A stretch of DNA of 64,000 bases from Arenimonas oryziterrae DSM 21050 = YC6267 (GCF_000420545.1 NZ_ATVD01000002.1:62001-126000), one strand, 5' to 3'; numbered from the stretch's first letter, positions 32,901-49,147 are shown. Notes: generated from the sequence alone by a model not told the origin. Numbers and translations are program-made.

Positions 32901-34412
32901 TCAGGCCGATTCGGGTCGCATGTAGGGGAACAGCAGCACGTCGCGGATCGAATCCGAGCCGGTCAGCAGCATGACCAGACGGTCGATGCCGATGCCCAGG
33001 CCACCGGTCGGCGGCAGGCCCACTTCCAGGGCGCGGATGTAGTCGGCATCGAAATGCATCGCCTCGTCGTCGCCGCCGTCCTTCTGCTCGACCTGGGCCT
33101 GGAAGCGTGCGGCCTGGTCTTCGGCGTCGTTGAGCTCGGAGAAGCCGTTCGCGATCTCCTTGCCGCCGATGAAAAGCTCGAAGCGGTCGGTCAGCTCGGA
33201 ATCGACGTCGTTCGCACGCGCCAGCGGGCTCACCTCGACCGGATGGTCGGTGATGAAGGTCGGCTGGATCAGCGTGTGCTCGACGGTCTTCTCGAAGATT
33301 TCCAGCAGGATCTTGCCCCAGCCGTAGCCCTTCTTGACGTGGATTTTCAGGCGTTCGCAGTGACGGCGCATGGCATCGAGATCGCGCAGTTCCGCCCGCT
33401 GGATTTCCGGGTTGTGCTCGAGCACCGCCTCGGTCATTGACCAGCGCCGGAACGCCGGGCCGATGTTGATTGCGTTGCCGTCCCAGGTCAGCGCATTGGT
33501 GCCGAGCACCGATGTGGCGACGTCGCGGATCACGCCTTCGGTCAGGTCCATGATCTCGGTGTAAGTGGCATAGGCCTCGTACAGCTCAAGCATCGTGAAC
33601 TCGGGGTTGTGCCGCGTCGACACCCCCTCGTTGCGGAAGTTGCGATTGATCTCGTAGATGCGCTCGAGGCCGCCGACGGTGAGGCGCTTGAGGTAGAGCT
33701 CGGGCGCGACGCGCAGGTACAGGTCGAGGTCCAGCGCATTGTGGTGCGTCATGAACGGCTTGGCCGTGGCGCCGCCAGGAATGTAATGCATCATCGGCGT
33801 TTCCACTTCCAGGAAACGGCGCGCATCGAGCCAGCTGCGCATCGCCGAGACGATCTTCGAGCGCTTGATGAAGACGTCGCGCGCTTCCGGATTCACGATC
33901 AGGTCGACGTAGCGCATGCGATAGCGCTGCTCGACGTCGGACAGGCCGTGGAACTTGTCCGGCAAGGGCCGCAGCGACTTGGTCAGCAGGCGCAGCGTGC
34001 TGGCCTTCACCGAGAGTTCGCCGGTCTTGGTGCGCGTGAGCACGCCGGCGACGCCGACGATGTCGCCGATGTCCCAGCCCTTGAAGGCATCGTAGCTTTC
34101 GCCCAGATCGTTCGCGGTCAGGTAGAGCTGGATGCGGCCGCTCATGTCCTGGATCTGCACGAAGCTGGCCTTGCCCATGACGCGTTTGAGCAGCATGCGG
34201 CCGGCGATCTGCACGCGACGCGGCGTCGCTTCCAGTACTTCCGCCGTCCAGTGCTCCTTGTTGGCGAACTCCGCCTGCAGGTCGGCCGCGTAGTCGCCCC
34301 GTTTGAAATCGTTCGGGAACGCAATGCCCTGGTCGCGGATCGCCTTGAGCTTGCCGCGGCGCTCGGCGATGAGCTGGTTTTCGTCGACGGGGGCGATGGT
34401 CGGTTCGGTCAT
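32901..34412 (-). CDS. lysS: Lysine--tRNA ligase, class II
   Basis: 503-residue class II LysRS. OB-fold anticodon-binding domain at about 60-175 ([22 protein letters not shown]). Catalytic core with motif 1 in [17 protein letters not shown], motif 2 in [18 protein letters not shown] and motif 3 in [14 protein letters not shown]. Length as in E. coli (505). The prfB-lysS order, prfB upstream on the same strand with a 38-bp gap, is the classic gammaproteobacterial pairing. Confidence 0.98.
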   Translation of the reverse strand: MTEPTIAPVDENQLIAERRGKLKAIRDQGIAFPNDFKRGDYAADLQAEFANKEHWTAEVLEATPRRVQIAGRMLLKRVMGKASFVQIQDMSGRIQLYLTANDLGESYDAFKGWDIGDIVGVAGVLTRTKTGELSVKASTLRLLTKSLRPLPDKFHGLSDVEQRYRMRYVDLIVNPEARDVFIKRSKIVSAMRSWLDARRFLEVETPMMHYIPGGATAKPFMTHHNALDLDLYLRVAPELYLKRLTVGGLERIYEINRNFRNEGVSTRHNPEFTMLELYEAYATYTEIMDLTEGVIRDVATSVLGTNALTWDGNAINIGPAFRRWSMTEAVLEHNPEIQRAELRDLDAMRRHCERLKIHVKKGYGWGKILLEIFEKTVEHTLIQPTFITDHPVEVSPLARANDVDSELTDRFELFIGGKEIANGFSELNDAEDQAARFQAQVEQKDGGDDEAMHFDADYIRALEVGLPPTGGLGIGIDRLVMLLTGSDSIRDVLLFPYMRPESA

Positions 34413-34450
34413 GGTTCTGCCAGGGAGATCGGAGGTAGGAGCGAAAAAAA

Positions 34451-35576
34451 TCAGGCCGCGTCGACGCGTTTGGAACCCGCCGCCAGGCCCGATTTCAGGC
34501 TGGCTTCGACGAATTCGTCGAGGTCACCGTCCAGCACCTTCTGCGTGTCGGTGCGTTCGACGCCGGTGCGCAGATCCTTGATGCGGCTCTGGTCGAGCAC
34601 GTAGCTGCGGATCTGGCTGCCCCAGCCGATGTCGGACTTGGTCGCCTCGAGTGCGTTCTTTTCCGTGTTGCGCTTCTGCACTTCCATTTCGTACAGCTTG
34701 GCCTTGAGCATCTTCATCGCGGTGTCGCGGTTCTGGTGCTGGCTGCGGCCGGTCTGGCAAGCGACCACGGTATTGGTCGGGACGTGGGTGATGCGCACGG
34801 CCGATTCGGTCTTGTTGACGTGCTGGCCGCCGGCGCCGGACGACCGGTACACGTCGGTACGCAGATCGGCCGGATTGATATCGATCTCGATGTTGTCGTC
34901 CACCTCGGGACTGACGAAGACCGAGGTGAAACTCGTGTGCCGGCGATTATCGGAATCGAACGGCGACTTGCGCACGAGGCGATGCACACCGATCTCGGTC
35001 TTGAGCCAGCCGTAGGCGTACTCGCCTTCGACGCGGAACGTCGCCGACTTCACGCCGGCAACGTCGCCAGCGCTGACTTCCATCAGCTCGGTTTTCCAGC
35101 CGCGGTTTTCGCAAAAGCGCAGGTACATGCGCAGCAGGATTTCCGCCCAGTCCTGCGCCTCGGTACCGCCGGCACCGGCCTGGATATCGACGAAGCAATT
35201 GGAGGCATCGAGTTCGCCGCCGAACATGCGCTGGAATTCCAGCTTCTCCAGTCGCGCCGCGATCTTGTCGACATCGGCGACGACGGCCGCGACGGTGCCT
35301 TCGTCATCGTCCATTTCCGCCAGGTCGAGCAATTCGGCGGCCTCGACCAGACCGTCGGTGTTGCCGCTGATCTCGGACGTGGTTTTTTCCAGGAACGAAC
35401 GTTCCTTGCCCAGGGCCTGCGCCCGTTCGGGTTCGTTCCAGATGGCGGGATTTTCCAGCTCGCGGCTGACTTCTTCGAGGCGTTCTAGCTTTGCATCGAA
35501 GTCAAAGATACCCCCTCAGCGAATCCAGCCGACCCTTGAGGTCGGCGATTCGCTGGCGGATGAGGTTGAGTTCCAT
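34451..35576 (-). CDS. prfB: Peptide chain release factor 2 (programmed +1 frameshift)
   Basis: RF2 reads UAA and UGA stops. The gene is in two frames: ATG at 35576 starts 24 codons ([10 protein letters not shown]...RGYL) ending at an in-frame TGA at 35502-35504; a +1 shift continues with GAC at 35503 for 350 more codons, giving 374 residues. The stop-recognition tripeptide SPF is in [10 protein letters not shown] and the peptidyl-hydrolysis GGQ is in [11 protein letters not shown]2 thereby senses its own shortage: low RF2 stalls at TGA and promotes the shift. The shift site has the standard sequence, listed separately. lysS follows after 38 bp. Confidence 0.98.
35501..35516 (-). promoter_or_regulatory. 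RF2 programmed +1 frameshift site
   Basis: On the minus strand AGGGGGTATCTTTGAC: an internal Shine-Dalgarno-like AGGGGG, then TAT CTT TGA C. The slippery CTT-T and the internal SD at the right distance are the conserved elements of the prfB autoregulatory frameshift. Confidence 0.97.
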
Positions 35577-35657
35577 GGAGAGGACAGGACCTATAAAAAA
35601 CAGGGGGCAATGATACCAGCCCGGGACCTTGCGCAGCGGGCGCGAAACCGCGCGGAC

Positions 35658-37379
35658 TCAGGCCGCCTGCCAGTGCCGGACCAGCAATTGCACGTCGCGG
35701 CGACCGCGAAAATCGTCGGGCTCCAGCTGATAGGCGACGTGGATGCGTCCGGGCGGGGGCTGTTCACGCCAGCCGCCGAAATGGATCGCCGAGATCGCCG
35801 CCCTGCCCCCGTCCGGCACCAGGGACATTTTCAGATGCCGGCCACCGAGCACGCGCCACTCGCGCACTTCGAAGAGGCCGTCGAACAAGGGCTCGGGAAA
35901 CCCCTGCCCCCAGGGGCCGGCCAGGCGCAAGGCCTCGGCCAGATCGCGGCCGGATTCACTCACGGTCAGCGGGCCGTCGCTGAGGATTTCCGAGTGCAGC
36001 CAGTCGGGCGACATTCGCGCTTCGGTCGTGGCCGCGAATGCGACGCGGAATGCTTCGAGACGGTGCGCGTCCAGGCTCAGACCGGCGGCCATCGCATGCC
36101 CGCCGAAGCGTTCGATCAAACCCGGATTCTGTGCATCGATGAGAGCCAGGGCATCGCGGATATGGAACCCGGGAATCGAGCGCGCCGAGCCGCGCAAGGA
36201 CGTACCGCCCGGTTCGGCGGGCGCGAACGCGATCGTCGGTCGGTGCACACGATCCTTGATGCGTGAGGCCACCAGCCCGATCACGCCCGCATGCCAGGCG
36301 GCATCGAACAGGACCAGGCCCGCCGGCAGCGCGCCATCGTCCAGCGGCAGGCGCTGCACAAGCAATTCGGCGTCGTCGACCATGCTCTGCTGCAAGTCGC
36401 GACGTTCGGCATTGATGCGATCGAGCACCTGCGCCAGCTCGCGCGCGCGAAGCGGGTCGTCGCAAAGCAGGCACTCGATGCCCAGCGCCATGTCCTCCAG
36501 ACGCCCCGCCGCGTTCAGACGCGGTGCGAGTGCGAAGCCGATATCGTTGGCCGTGAGTTTGCCCAGATCGCGCCCGGCGACATCAGCCAGGGCTCCCAGG
36601 CCCGCCTGCCCCTGCCCTTGCCGCAGGCGTCGTAGACCCGCCGATACCAGCAAGCGATTGTTGTAGTCCAACGGCACGAGATCGGCGACGGTCCCGACAG
36701 CAACCAAGTCGAGCAGGCGCGACAGATCCGGCTCGCCGTTCGGGTACGCGCCGGCATCGCGCTGGTGGCGGCGCAGGGCCAGCAGCAGATAGAACATCAC
36801 GCCAACGCCCGCGAGCGCCTTGCTCGGAAATGCGTCGCCGTCGAGATTGGGATTGACGATGACATCGGCCATCGGCAACTGCGGTCCTGGCAGATGATGG
36901 TCGGTGATCAGCACCTGCCAGCCACGCGCTTTCGCCGCCGCGACGCCGGCGTGACAAGCGATGCCGCTGTCCACGGTGATCAACAGATCGGGCGAGAGCG
37001 CGACCAGGTCGTCGACCAGGGCCGCCGACAGTCCGTAGCCGTGCGTGACCCGGTTCGGCACCTGGTAGCTCACGCGCGTGGCGCCGAGCAGGCGCAGGCC
37101 GCGCACGGCGACGGCCGTGCCGGTCGCGCCGTCGCAGTCGAAATCGCCGACGATGACGATGTGCCGTTGCGCCGCGATGGTTTCGGCGAGCAAGGCGACC
37201 GCCGCCTCGAGGCCACCGAGACTGTCGGGCGGCAACAGGCGAGCGAGTTTAAGCTCCGCTTCCTCGGGGCTGCGCAGGCCGCGTGCGGCGTAGATGCGCT
37301 GCAGGACGGCCGGCACCGACGCCGGCCAGCCTGAAAATTCCGGCACCGGGCGCCGGACGATGCGCGGCTCGGCGATCAC
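35658..37379 (-). CDS. recJ: Single-strand-specific 5'-3' exonuclease RecJ
   Basis: 573 residues from the GTG at 37379 (E. coli 577). DHH-superfamily nuclease used in RecF-pathway recombination, mismatch repair and base excision repair. Motif I GDFDCDG at 78-84, LITVDSG, the DHH motif at 160-162 (ITDHHLPG), and a C-terminal DHHA1/OB region with FGGHAMAAGL. The frame is open 53 codons upstream but that is the 3' end of rpfE; the GTG overlaps the rpfE stop as GTGA, so translation is coupled. recJ next to rpfE is the arrangement known in Xanthomonas. Confidence 0.96.
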   Translation of the reverse strand: MIAEPRIVRRPVPEFSGWPASVPAVLQRIYAARGLRSPEEAELKLARLLPPDSLGGLEAAVALLAETIAAQRHIVIVGDFDCDGATGTAVAVRGLRLLGATRVSYQVPNRVTHGYGLSAALVDDLVALSPDLLITVDSGIACHAGVAAAKARGWQVLITDHHLPGPQLPMADVIVNPNLDGDAFPSKALAGVGVMFYLLLALRRHQRDAGAYPNGEPDLSRLLDLVAVGTVADLVPLDYNNRLLVSAGLRRLRQGQGQAGLGALADVAGRDLGKLTANDIGFALAPRLNAAGRLEDMALGIECLLCDDPLRARELAQVLDRINAERRDLQQSMVDDAELLVQRLPLDDGALPAGLVLFDAAWHAGVIGLVASRIKDRVHRPTIAFAPAEPGGTSLRGSARSIPGFHIRDALALIDAQNPGLIERFGGHAMAAGLSLDAHRLEAFRVAFAATTEARMSPDWLHSEILSDGPLTVSESGRDLAEALRLAGPWGQGFPEPLFDGLFEVREWRVLGGRHLKMSLVPDGGRAAISAIHFGGWREQPPPGRIHVAYQLEPDDFRGRRDVQLLVRHWQAA

Positions 37380-38305
37380 GCGTCGAGCTGGGACAAGGCA
37401 CGCCGCCAGAACCGCCAACGCTGACCGGAGGCGATGCGCCAGCGCACACCGTCGGCGAAATCGAGCAGCACACTGGCATAGCGCGTGCCCAGCTGGCCGA
37501 TCGCCGGCTGCAGATGATCGCGCTCGATGGCGTCCCATTGCCGCGCGTGGCGCAGATCAACGAGGACGGACCCGGTGTCGCCGGGTCTCGCGTCGGCGCC
37601 GGCCAGCGTCGCCAGGGCGCGCAATTCGACGTCGTCGCCCACGACGTGCGGTGCGGACACGCTCACCGCATCGGGCAACACGCCACCGCCCCAGAACCAG
37701 AGGCTGTTCACCGGCATCCGACCGGCGGCGATGCGCTCGGCGTTGCGCGGATGGTTGTGCAGCAGGATCTGCCCTTCGTTGAGCAAGGCGCGCCAGCGAC
37801 GTCCCTCGGGGCCGTCCGGCAGATGCGCAAGCAGATCTTCGCCGAGGCCTTCCATCGGTGTGGTGAACACCGGCAGTTTCGATTCGCGCGGCAGCATCAG
37901 GTACCAGCGTTCCGGCGCACCCGCGGAGATCGGGAAGCCGGTGTCGCCGAACAGCGGCTTCAGCGGTCGGATGAACGCCTCGGCTTCTTCGGCCGTCAGT
38001 CCGAGATTACCGAAGGCCATGAGCCGCACGCCGTTGACGTCCGGCCGCACATACACCGGATCGGCGCGCAGCCAAGCATGGATCGGAGCGTCGCCGGCAT
38101 CCGCCTGGCGGGTGATCGCCGCCATCGGCCAGCCGCGTGGCAACAACTGGAAATAGCGCAGCAACTGCGCGCGATCGCCGGGCTCGGCGGCATCGAGACG
38201 ATCGGCGCGGCCCAGTCGCTGGGCCGTTTCCGGCGCCAGCGCCTGGCCCGCGAATCGACGGCGCTCGGGAAGCAGCAGGCTCAGGCTGTCGACGGGCGCG
38301 CCCAT
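37376..38305 (-). CDS. rpfE: RpfE-family regulatory protein
   Basis: 309-residue cytosolic protein between greA and recJ, the place held by rpfE in the Xanthomonas rpf locus, where mutants affect exoenzyme and exopolysaccharide levels. It belongs to the COG4255 type, sometimes annotated as a cofactor-independent phosphoglycerate-mutase-like protein. Recognisable stretches include RYFQLLPRGWPMAAITRQAD, WLRADPVYVRPDVNGVRLMA and NSLWFWGGGVLPD, the last recalling the alkaline-phosphatase-like phosphomutase family. No catalytic assignment is secure. Nine bases separate it from greA; it overlaps recJ by four. Confidence 0.88.
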   Translation of the reverse strand: MGAPVDSLSLLLPERRRFAGQALAPETAQRLGRADRLDAAEPGDRAQLLRYFQLLPRGWPMAAITRQADAGDAPIHAWLRADPVYVRPDVNGVRLMAFGNLGLTAEEAEAFIRPLKPLFGDTGFPISAGAPERWYLMLPRESKLPVFTTPMEGLGEDLLAHLPDGPEGRRWRALLNEGQILLHNHPRNAERIAAGRMPVNSLWFWGGGVLPDAVSVSAPHVVGDDVELRALATLAGADARPGDTGSVLVDLRHARQWDAIERDHLQPAIGQLGTRYASVLLDFADGVRWRIASGQRWRFWRRALSQLDA

Positions 38306-38314
38306 GCGTCGGCC

Positions 38315-38790
38315 TCAGCCGATGTAGCGCACCGTGAGGATGTCGTACTCGCGCTGGCCACCGGGCGCTTCGATGGTGATCGTATCGCCCTGGTGTTTGC
38401 CGATCATCGCGCGCGCAATCGGCGAAGAAATCGAGATCTTGCCCTGCTTGATGTCCGATTCCAGGTCGCCGACGATCTGGTAGGTCACTTCTTCGTCGCT
38501 CTCGGACGCGCCCAGCTCCACGGTGGCGCCGAACACGACGCGATCGCCGGCATTGAGCGTGGCGACGTCGATCAGCTGGCAGTGCGACAGCACGTATTCC
38601 AGCTCCTGGATGCGGCCTTCGATGAAACCCTGCTGTTCGCGGGCGGCGTGGTACTCGGCGTTTTCCTTGAGATCGCCGTGCGCGCGGGCCTCGGCGATCG
38701 CATTGATCACCGCCGGGCGCTTGACCGACTTGAGGTTCTCGAGCTCTTCGCGCAGACGCTGGGCGCCCTGGGTGGTGAGAGGAGCGATGC

Positions 38791-38794
<4 letters not shown>
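38315..38794 (-). CDS. greA: Transcription elongation factor GreA
   Basis: 159-residue factor that stimulates RNA cleavage by backtracked RNA polymerase. N-terminal coiled coil (about 10-75) with the acidic tip near [18 protein letters not shown], then the FKBP-like C-domain with [10 protein letters not shown]. The ATG overlaps the carB stop as ATGA, so carA-carB-greA are one unit; the same order occurs in other gammaproteobacteria. Confidence 0.98.
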
Positions 38795-42033
<3,239 letters not shown>

Positions 42034-42034
42034 C

Positions 42035-43156
<1,122 letters not shown>

Positions 43157-43350
43157 GGGAACTCGCCTTGTCTGGGTGAACCGCCCCGGTCCACCGGGCT
43201 GCGGCAGACCGCGAACGAGGCAGGAGGCCAAGTTCGTGGGGGATAGGGGTTCAGGCGAGCGGGAATTCTAGCCGTCGAGGCCGAATCTGTCCACGGAAAA
43301 AACGTCCCCGACGCGGGTGCGGACGCGCAAATGCCGCCAGGACGCGGGCC

Positions 43351-44070
43351 TCAGCTCGCGAAGATCAGATCGGCGAGTCGATAGTTGCCGGCTGCCCGGC
43401 CGCGGAGATGCGCCGCGGCCGACAATGCCCCGCGCGCGAAAATGTCGCGGTTCGTGGCCCGGTGCGTGAGTTCGATGCGCTCGCCCGGGCCGCTGAATTG
43501 CACCGTGTGTTCGCCGACGATGTCGCCGGCACGCAAGGACGCATAGTGCGGCGGCGACCCGCGCCCGTCCGCGACGGCGGCGCCCAAGGTTAGTGCCGTG
43601 CCGGACGGCGCGTCTTTCTTGTGGATGTGATGCGCTTCGATGACATCGGCATCCCAGCCCGACAAGGCGCGTGCGGCGCGGCGCGACAATTCTTCCAGGA
43701 CGACGACACCGAGACTGAAGTTCGATGCCCACAGCACCGGAATCACCTGACCGGCGGCATCGAGCGTCTCGCGCTGTCCGTCCGACAGGCCGGTCGTACC
43801 GCTGACCAATGCAGCTCCGCGCACGACGCACGCCGCGAGCAGGGAATCAAAACCCTCGGGCAAACTGAAATCGATCGCGATGTCGAAAGCCGGACAACGC
43901 GCGAGATCGGCACTCGCGAAAACCGGCACCGCCACGCCGTCGATGGCGCGACCGGAATGCGATACCGCGGCGACCACGCTCAACGCGGGGTTTTCCCGCG
44001 CCAGGCGCAGCAAGGCCAGGCCCATGCGGCCGCTGGCGCCGTGGATGAGAACGCGGAGGGGATCGGTCAT
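43351..44070 (-). CDS. dapB: 4-hydroxy-tetrahydrodipicolinate reductase
   Basis: DapB of the lysine/diaminopimelate pathway, 239 residues. The Rossmann site GASGRMG is at the N-terminus, SGTTGLSD follows the substrate-domain hinge, and the signature EAHHIHKKDAPSGTA holds the catalytic His and Lys. It is about 35 residues shorter than E. coli DapB, close to the short form common in Xanthomonadaceae. Its start is 53 bp after the dnaJ stop on the same strand, and carA begins 194 bp further on, so it lies between the heat-shock and car units. Confidence 0.95.
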   Translation of the reverse strand: MTDPLRVLIHGASGRMGLALLRLARENPALSVVAAVSHSGRAIDGVAVPVFASADLARCPAFDIAIDFSLPEGFDSLLAACVVRGAALVSGTTGLSDGQRETLDAAGQVIPVLWASNFSLGVVVLEELSRRAARALSGWDADVIEAHHIHKKDAPSGTALTLGAAVADGRGSPPHYASLRAGDIVGEHTVQFSGPGERIELTHRATNRDIFARGALSAAAHLRGRAAGNYRLADLIFAS

Positions 44071-44123
44071 GGCCGCAGGCTAGCGGCCGGAAGCCGGTCT
44101 GCGCAAGCCTCGCGCGAACGCGC

Positions 44124-45257
44124 TTACGAGGTCATGCGATCCCAGAAAGCCTTCACGCCATCGAGGAAGCCGCTGGAGCGTGGCGAATGCCGTGCGCCCT
44201 CCTCGCCTTCGAACGTCGACTCGAAGTCCTTGAGCAGCTCGCGCTGCCGCGCGGTGAGGTTGACCGGCGTTTCCACAACCACCCGGCATAGCAGGTCGCC
44301 GGTGCCGTGGCTGCGCACGGACTTCACGCCTTTGCCGCGCAGACGGAACAGCTTTCCGGTCTGCGTTTCCAGCGGCACCTTGATCAGGGCCTCGCCATCG
44401 AGCGTCGGCACGACGACATCGGCACCGAGCGCGGCCTGCGCGAAACGGATCGGCACTTCGCAGTACAGATCGTCGCCGTCGCGCTTGAAGATGTCGTGTT
44501 CGCGGACCTGCACTTCCACGTACAGATCGCCGGCCTGGGCACCGGCCGGACCGGCCTCGCCCTCGCCTTGCAGGCGGATGCGGTCGCCGTTGTCGACGCC
44601 CGCGGGGATTTTCACCGCCAGCACTTTCTCGTCCTGCAGACGGCCGTTGCCGTGGCAGTTCTTGCAGGGTTTGGCGATCGTCTGGCCGCGGCCGCCGCAG
44701 GACGGGCACGGCTGCTGCACCGAGAAGATGCCGCGCTGCATGCGCACCTGGCCGCGACCGGCACAGGTTTTGCAGGTTTCGACCTTGCCGTCTTCCGAGC
44801 CCGAACCGCTGCAGGGTTTGCAGGCCACAAGCGTCGGCACTTCGATCTGCTTCTCGACGCCGAACACGGCTTCTTCGAGGTCGAGCTCGATGACGTAACG
44901 CAGGTCGGCGCCGCGGCGCGGACCGCGCTGCTGACGTCCGCCACCAAAAATGTCGCCGAAGATGTCGCCGAAAATATCGTTGACGTCGCCGAAGCCCGGA
45001 CCCGGGCCGCCGCCACCGCCGCCCATGCCGTGTTCGAACGCGGCATGGCCATGCTGGTCGTAAGCGCGGCGTTTGCCGCCGTCGGACAGGACTTCGTAGG
45101 CTTCCTTGGCTTCCTTGAAACTCGCCTCGGCCTGCTTGTCATCCGGATTGCGATCGGGATGGTGCTTTTGCGCGGCGCGACGGTACGCCTTCTTGATTTC
45201 GTCCTCGTTGGCATTCTTCGCCAGGCCGAGAACCTCGTAATAGTCACGCTTGCTCAT
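44124..45257 (-). CDS. dnaJ: Co-chaperone DnaJ
   Basis: 377-residue type I J-protein that delivers substrates to DnaK and stimulates its ATPase. J-domain 1-70 with HPD at 33-35; Gly-rich linker ([15 protein letters not shown]); four CxxCxGxG zinc repeats ([32 protein letters not shown]); then the C-terminal substrate domains. The ATG at 45257 gives the standard [12 protein letters not shown]. The 110-bp gap to dnaK holds two large hairpins. Confidence 0.98.
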   Translation of the reverse strand: MSKRDYYEVLGLAKNANEDEIKKAYRRAAQKHHPDRNPDDKQAEASFKEAKEAYEVLSDGGKRRAYDQHGHAAFEHGMGGGGGGPGPGFGDVNDIFGDIFGDIFGGGRQQRGPRRGADLRYVIELDLEEAVFGVEKQIEVPTLVACKPCSGSGSEDGKVETCKTCAGRGQVRMQRGIFSVQQPCPSCGGRGQTIAKPCKNCHGNGRLQDEKVLAVKIPAGVDNGDRIRLQGEGEAGPAGAQAGDLYVEVQVREHDIFKRDGDDLYCEVPIRFAQAALGADVVVPTLDGEALIKVPLETQTGKLFRLRGKGVKSVRSHGTGDLLCRVVVETPVNLTARQRELLKDFESTFEGEEGARHSPRSSGFLDGVKAFWDRMTS

Positions 45258-45286
45258 CAAAAATCCCCGATCGCCATCACGCTGCT

Positions 45287-45364
45287 GCCCGTGTTGAGCG
45301 GCCCAAAGGGTCCGCTCGAACACGGGCAGTTATTCCGCGCGCGGGGACCGCGCGCAGGAATAAC
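45287..45364. repeat. Two large hairpins between dnaK and dnaJ
   Basis: Hairpin A (45287-45327): GCCCGTGTTGAGCGG pairs with CCGCTCGAACACGGGC with one bulged base, and CCC-AAA-GGG closes the top. Hairpin B (45329-45364): GTTATTCC-GCGCGCGG pairs with CCGCGCGC-A-GGAATAAC, loop GGA, beginning three bases after the dnaK stop. There is no T-run, so they look like mRNA processing or stability elements, or partial attenuators setting the DnaK:DnaJ ratio (inference). Confidence 0.75.
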
Positions 45365-45367
45365 CAC

Positions 45368-47284
<1,917 letters not shown>

Positions 47285-47346
47285 TGTGATTCTCCGTGTT
47301 TCTTGCGACCGGCTGAGCCGTGCCGCGATTCAAATGCCTGAGGCCT

Positions 47347-47374
47347 ATTTGGTGGCCATCATTCCGTTTTCAAG
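47347..47374 (-). promoter_or_regulatory. Sigma-32-type promoter upstream of dnaK
   Basis: Minus strand CTTGAAA (47374-47368), 13-base spacer, CACCAAAT (47354-47347). The -35 is perfect for RpoH and the -10 matches CCCCATnT at most positions. It lies 63 bp upstream of the dnaK ATG. Confidence 0.6.
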
Positions 47375-47394
47375 ACGCTGTATTGCGAATTCGT

Positions 47395-47913
47395 TCAATC
47401 CCGGGCGACGACGACCAGGGCCGGCCGCAAGAGGCGCTCGTTGAGCAGGTAGCCCTTCTGGAACACCTGCACCACGCTGCCGGGCGCCGCGTCGGGCGCA
47501 TCGGCCTGGCTGATGGCCTGGTGGTGATCGGGGTTGAAGGGCTGGCCGACCGGATCGATGCGGGTCAGACCGTTGTCGCCGGCCACCTTGAGCAGTTGCT
47601 TGAGCGTGAGGTCCAGGCCGTCGCGCAGGGGGCCGGCGTCGGGGCCAGCCGCGGTGAGTCCGGCATCGAGGCTGTCGAACACCGGCAGCAATTCGGCCAG
47701 CAGACGTTCGTTGGCGAACTTGCGCGCCATGTCGACGTCGCGCGCCAGACGCTTGCGCTGGTTGTCGAGCTCGGCGCGCTCGCGCAGGGTTTCTTCCTTA
47801 AGGGCCACGATGGTCGCGCGCAACTGGTCGAGCTCGGCTGCGAGCAGCTCGTTCTCGGACACGCTGCCGTCTTGAGGCGCTTCGGCGCCTGGCTGGGAGT
47901 TTTCCGTATGCAT
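47395..47913 (-). CDS. grpE: Nucleotide exchange factor GrpE
   Basis: 172-residue ADP-release factor for DnaK. A disordered acidic N-terminus and long coiled coil (about 20-80, [20 protein letters not shown]) lead to the beta-wing domain with [11 protein letters not shown] and [21 protein letters not shown], the GrpE signature. A strong sigma-32 promoter lies 58 bp upstream. The order hrcA-grpE-dnaK-dnaJ is conserved in Xanthomonadaceae. Confidence 0.97.
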   Translation of the reverse strand: MHTENSQPGAEAPQDGSVSENELLAAELDQLRATIVALKEETLRERAELDNQRKRLARDVDMARKFANERLLAELLPVFDSLDAGLTAAGPDAGPLRDGLDLTLKQLLKVAGDNGLTRIDPVGQPFNPDHHQAISQADAPDAAPGSVVQVFQKGYLLNERLLRPALVVVARD

Positions 47914-47970
47914 GGTCTTCCTGCTGACTGGGATCTGCGATCCGCCCGCGCTGCGGGGGTCGGCAAATCT

Positions 47971-47996
47971 ATGGGGCCTGGGGGGCCGGTTTCAAG
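47971..47996 (-). promoter_or_regulatory. Sigma-32 promoter upstream of grpE
   Basis: Minus strand CTTGAAA (47996-47990), 13-base spacer, CCCCAT followed by AGAT (47976 onward): a full match to the RpoH consensus CTTGAAA-N13-CCCCATnT core. It lies 58 bp from the grpE ATG and begins just after the hrcA stop. Confidence 0.85.
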
Positions 47997-48017
47997 CTTT
48001 TTCTTCGCCGGATGCGC

Positions 48018-49073
48018 TCAGATCGTCGGCGATTCGGGGTCGAACGCCGCGCCCAGCAGGTCGGCCGTGGCCTGGACCATGGGAATGACGCGCTCGTAGG
48101 CCATGCGGGTCGGTCCGATGACCCCCAGAACGCCCAGGACCTTGCCCTGGCTGGCATAGGGCGCTGTGATGACGGTACAGGCCTCCAGCGGCGCCAGGCC
48201 GCTTTCCTCGCCGATGAAGACCCGGACGCCGGGCGCGTTGGTGCAGCGCTCCAGCAGGGCCAGGATCTCGCGTTTGCGGGAAAAGGCCTCGAACAGCTCG
48301 CGCAGGCGCTCCATGTCGGACAGCTCCTGCAGCCCCATGAGCCGGGTCTGGCCGGCGAGCAGCATGTCTTCGGTCCCGCTGCGCTGGTCCGCGCCGGACA
48401 GGGCCTGCTCGGACAACTCCACGGCGGCCGACAGCACGCGCTCCATCTCGCTGCGGGTATCGCGCAGCTCGCGCAGCAGGGTGGTACGGATATCGGCCAG
48501 CGGTCGGCCGGCAAAATGGGCATTGAGGTAGTTGGCGCTCTGCTCGAGTTCGCTCGGCGTATACGCCCGGCGGGTCTGGATGATGCGGTTCTGCACCTCG
48601 TTGTCGGTGAACACGAGGATGACCAGCACCCGGTGCCCGTCCAGGGGCACGAAATCGATGTGCTTGAACGCGAACGCCGCGCGCTGCGGCACGGTGACCA
48701 CGCCCACGAACTGACTCATCGCCGACAGCAGCTCGGACGCATTGGCCAGCAGGGCCTGGGTGCCGACCCCGACCGGCATGCTCGAGCGCAGGCGGTCGAG
48801 ATCGGGATCGGCGAGCGGCTGCATCTGCAGCAGCGAATCGACGAAGACCCGGTAGCCCTGCGCGGTCGGAATGCGCCCGGCCGAGGTATGCGGTGCGGCG
48901 AGCAGTCCGATTTCCTCCAGGTCGGCCATGACGTTGCGAATCGTCGCCGGACTCACGTCCAGGCCCGACTGTTTGGCCAAAGTGCGGCTGCCCACGGGCT
49001 CGCCATCGCGGATGTGCTGGGCGATCAGGGTACGAAGCAGGCGGCGGGCGCGCGGGTCGAGAGGCAGACTCAT
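48018..49073 (-). CDS. hrcA: Heat-inducible transcription repressor HrcA
   Basis: 351-residue repressor that binds CIRCE elements (TTAGCACTC-N9-GAGTGCTAA) at chaperone operons, helped by GroEL. Winged helix at about 5-70 (RRLLRTLIAQHIRDGEPVGS, SGLDVSPATIRNVMADLEE), followed by the GAF-like dimerisation domain and inserted region, ending GVLGVIGPTRMAYERVI. It heads the grpE-dnaK-dnaJ cluster. No CIRCE element is visible in this window, so its target is probably groESL elsewhere. It is divergent from recN. Confidence 0.96.
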   Translation of the reverse strand: MSLPLDPRARRLLRTLIAQHIRDGEPVGSRTLAKQSGLDVSPATIRNVMADLEEIGLLAAPHTSAGRIPTAQGYRVFVDSLLQMQPLADPDLDRLRSSMPVGVGTQALLANASELLSAMSQFVGVVTVPQRAAFAFKHIDFVPLDGHRVLVILVFTDNEVQNRIIQTRRAYTPSELEQSANYLNAHFAGRPLADIRTTLLRELRDTRSEMERVLSAAVELSEQALSGADQRSGTEDMLLAGQTRLMGLQELSDMERLRELFEAFSRKREILALLERCTNAPGVRVFIGEESGLAPLEACTVITAPYASQGKVLGVLGVIGPTRMAYERVIPMVQATADLLGAAFDPESPTI

Positions 49074-49147
49074 GCCTCATAGATTAGGCCGCGCGGGGGA
49101 TGACGCAAGCGCCGAGAAGACCCTTCCGATCGCCGCCGTCTCAGCTT

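Noticed and set aside
34451-35332. prfB as a gene starting at an internal start at 35332
   Set aside because: The true gene begins at 35576 and uses the +1 frameshift; the shorter frame lacks the N-terminal helical domain.
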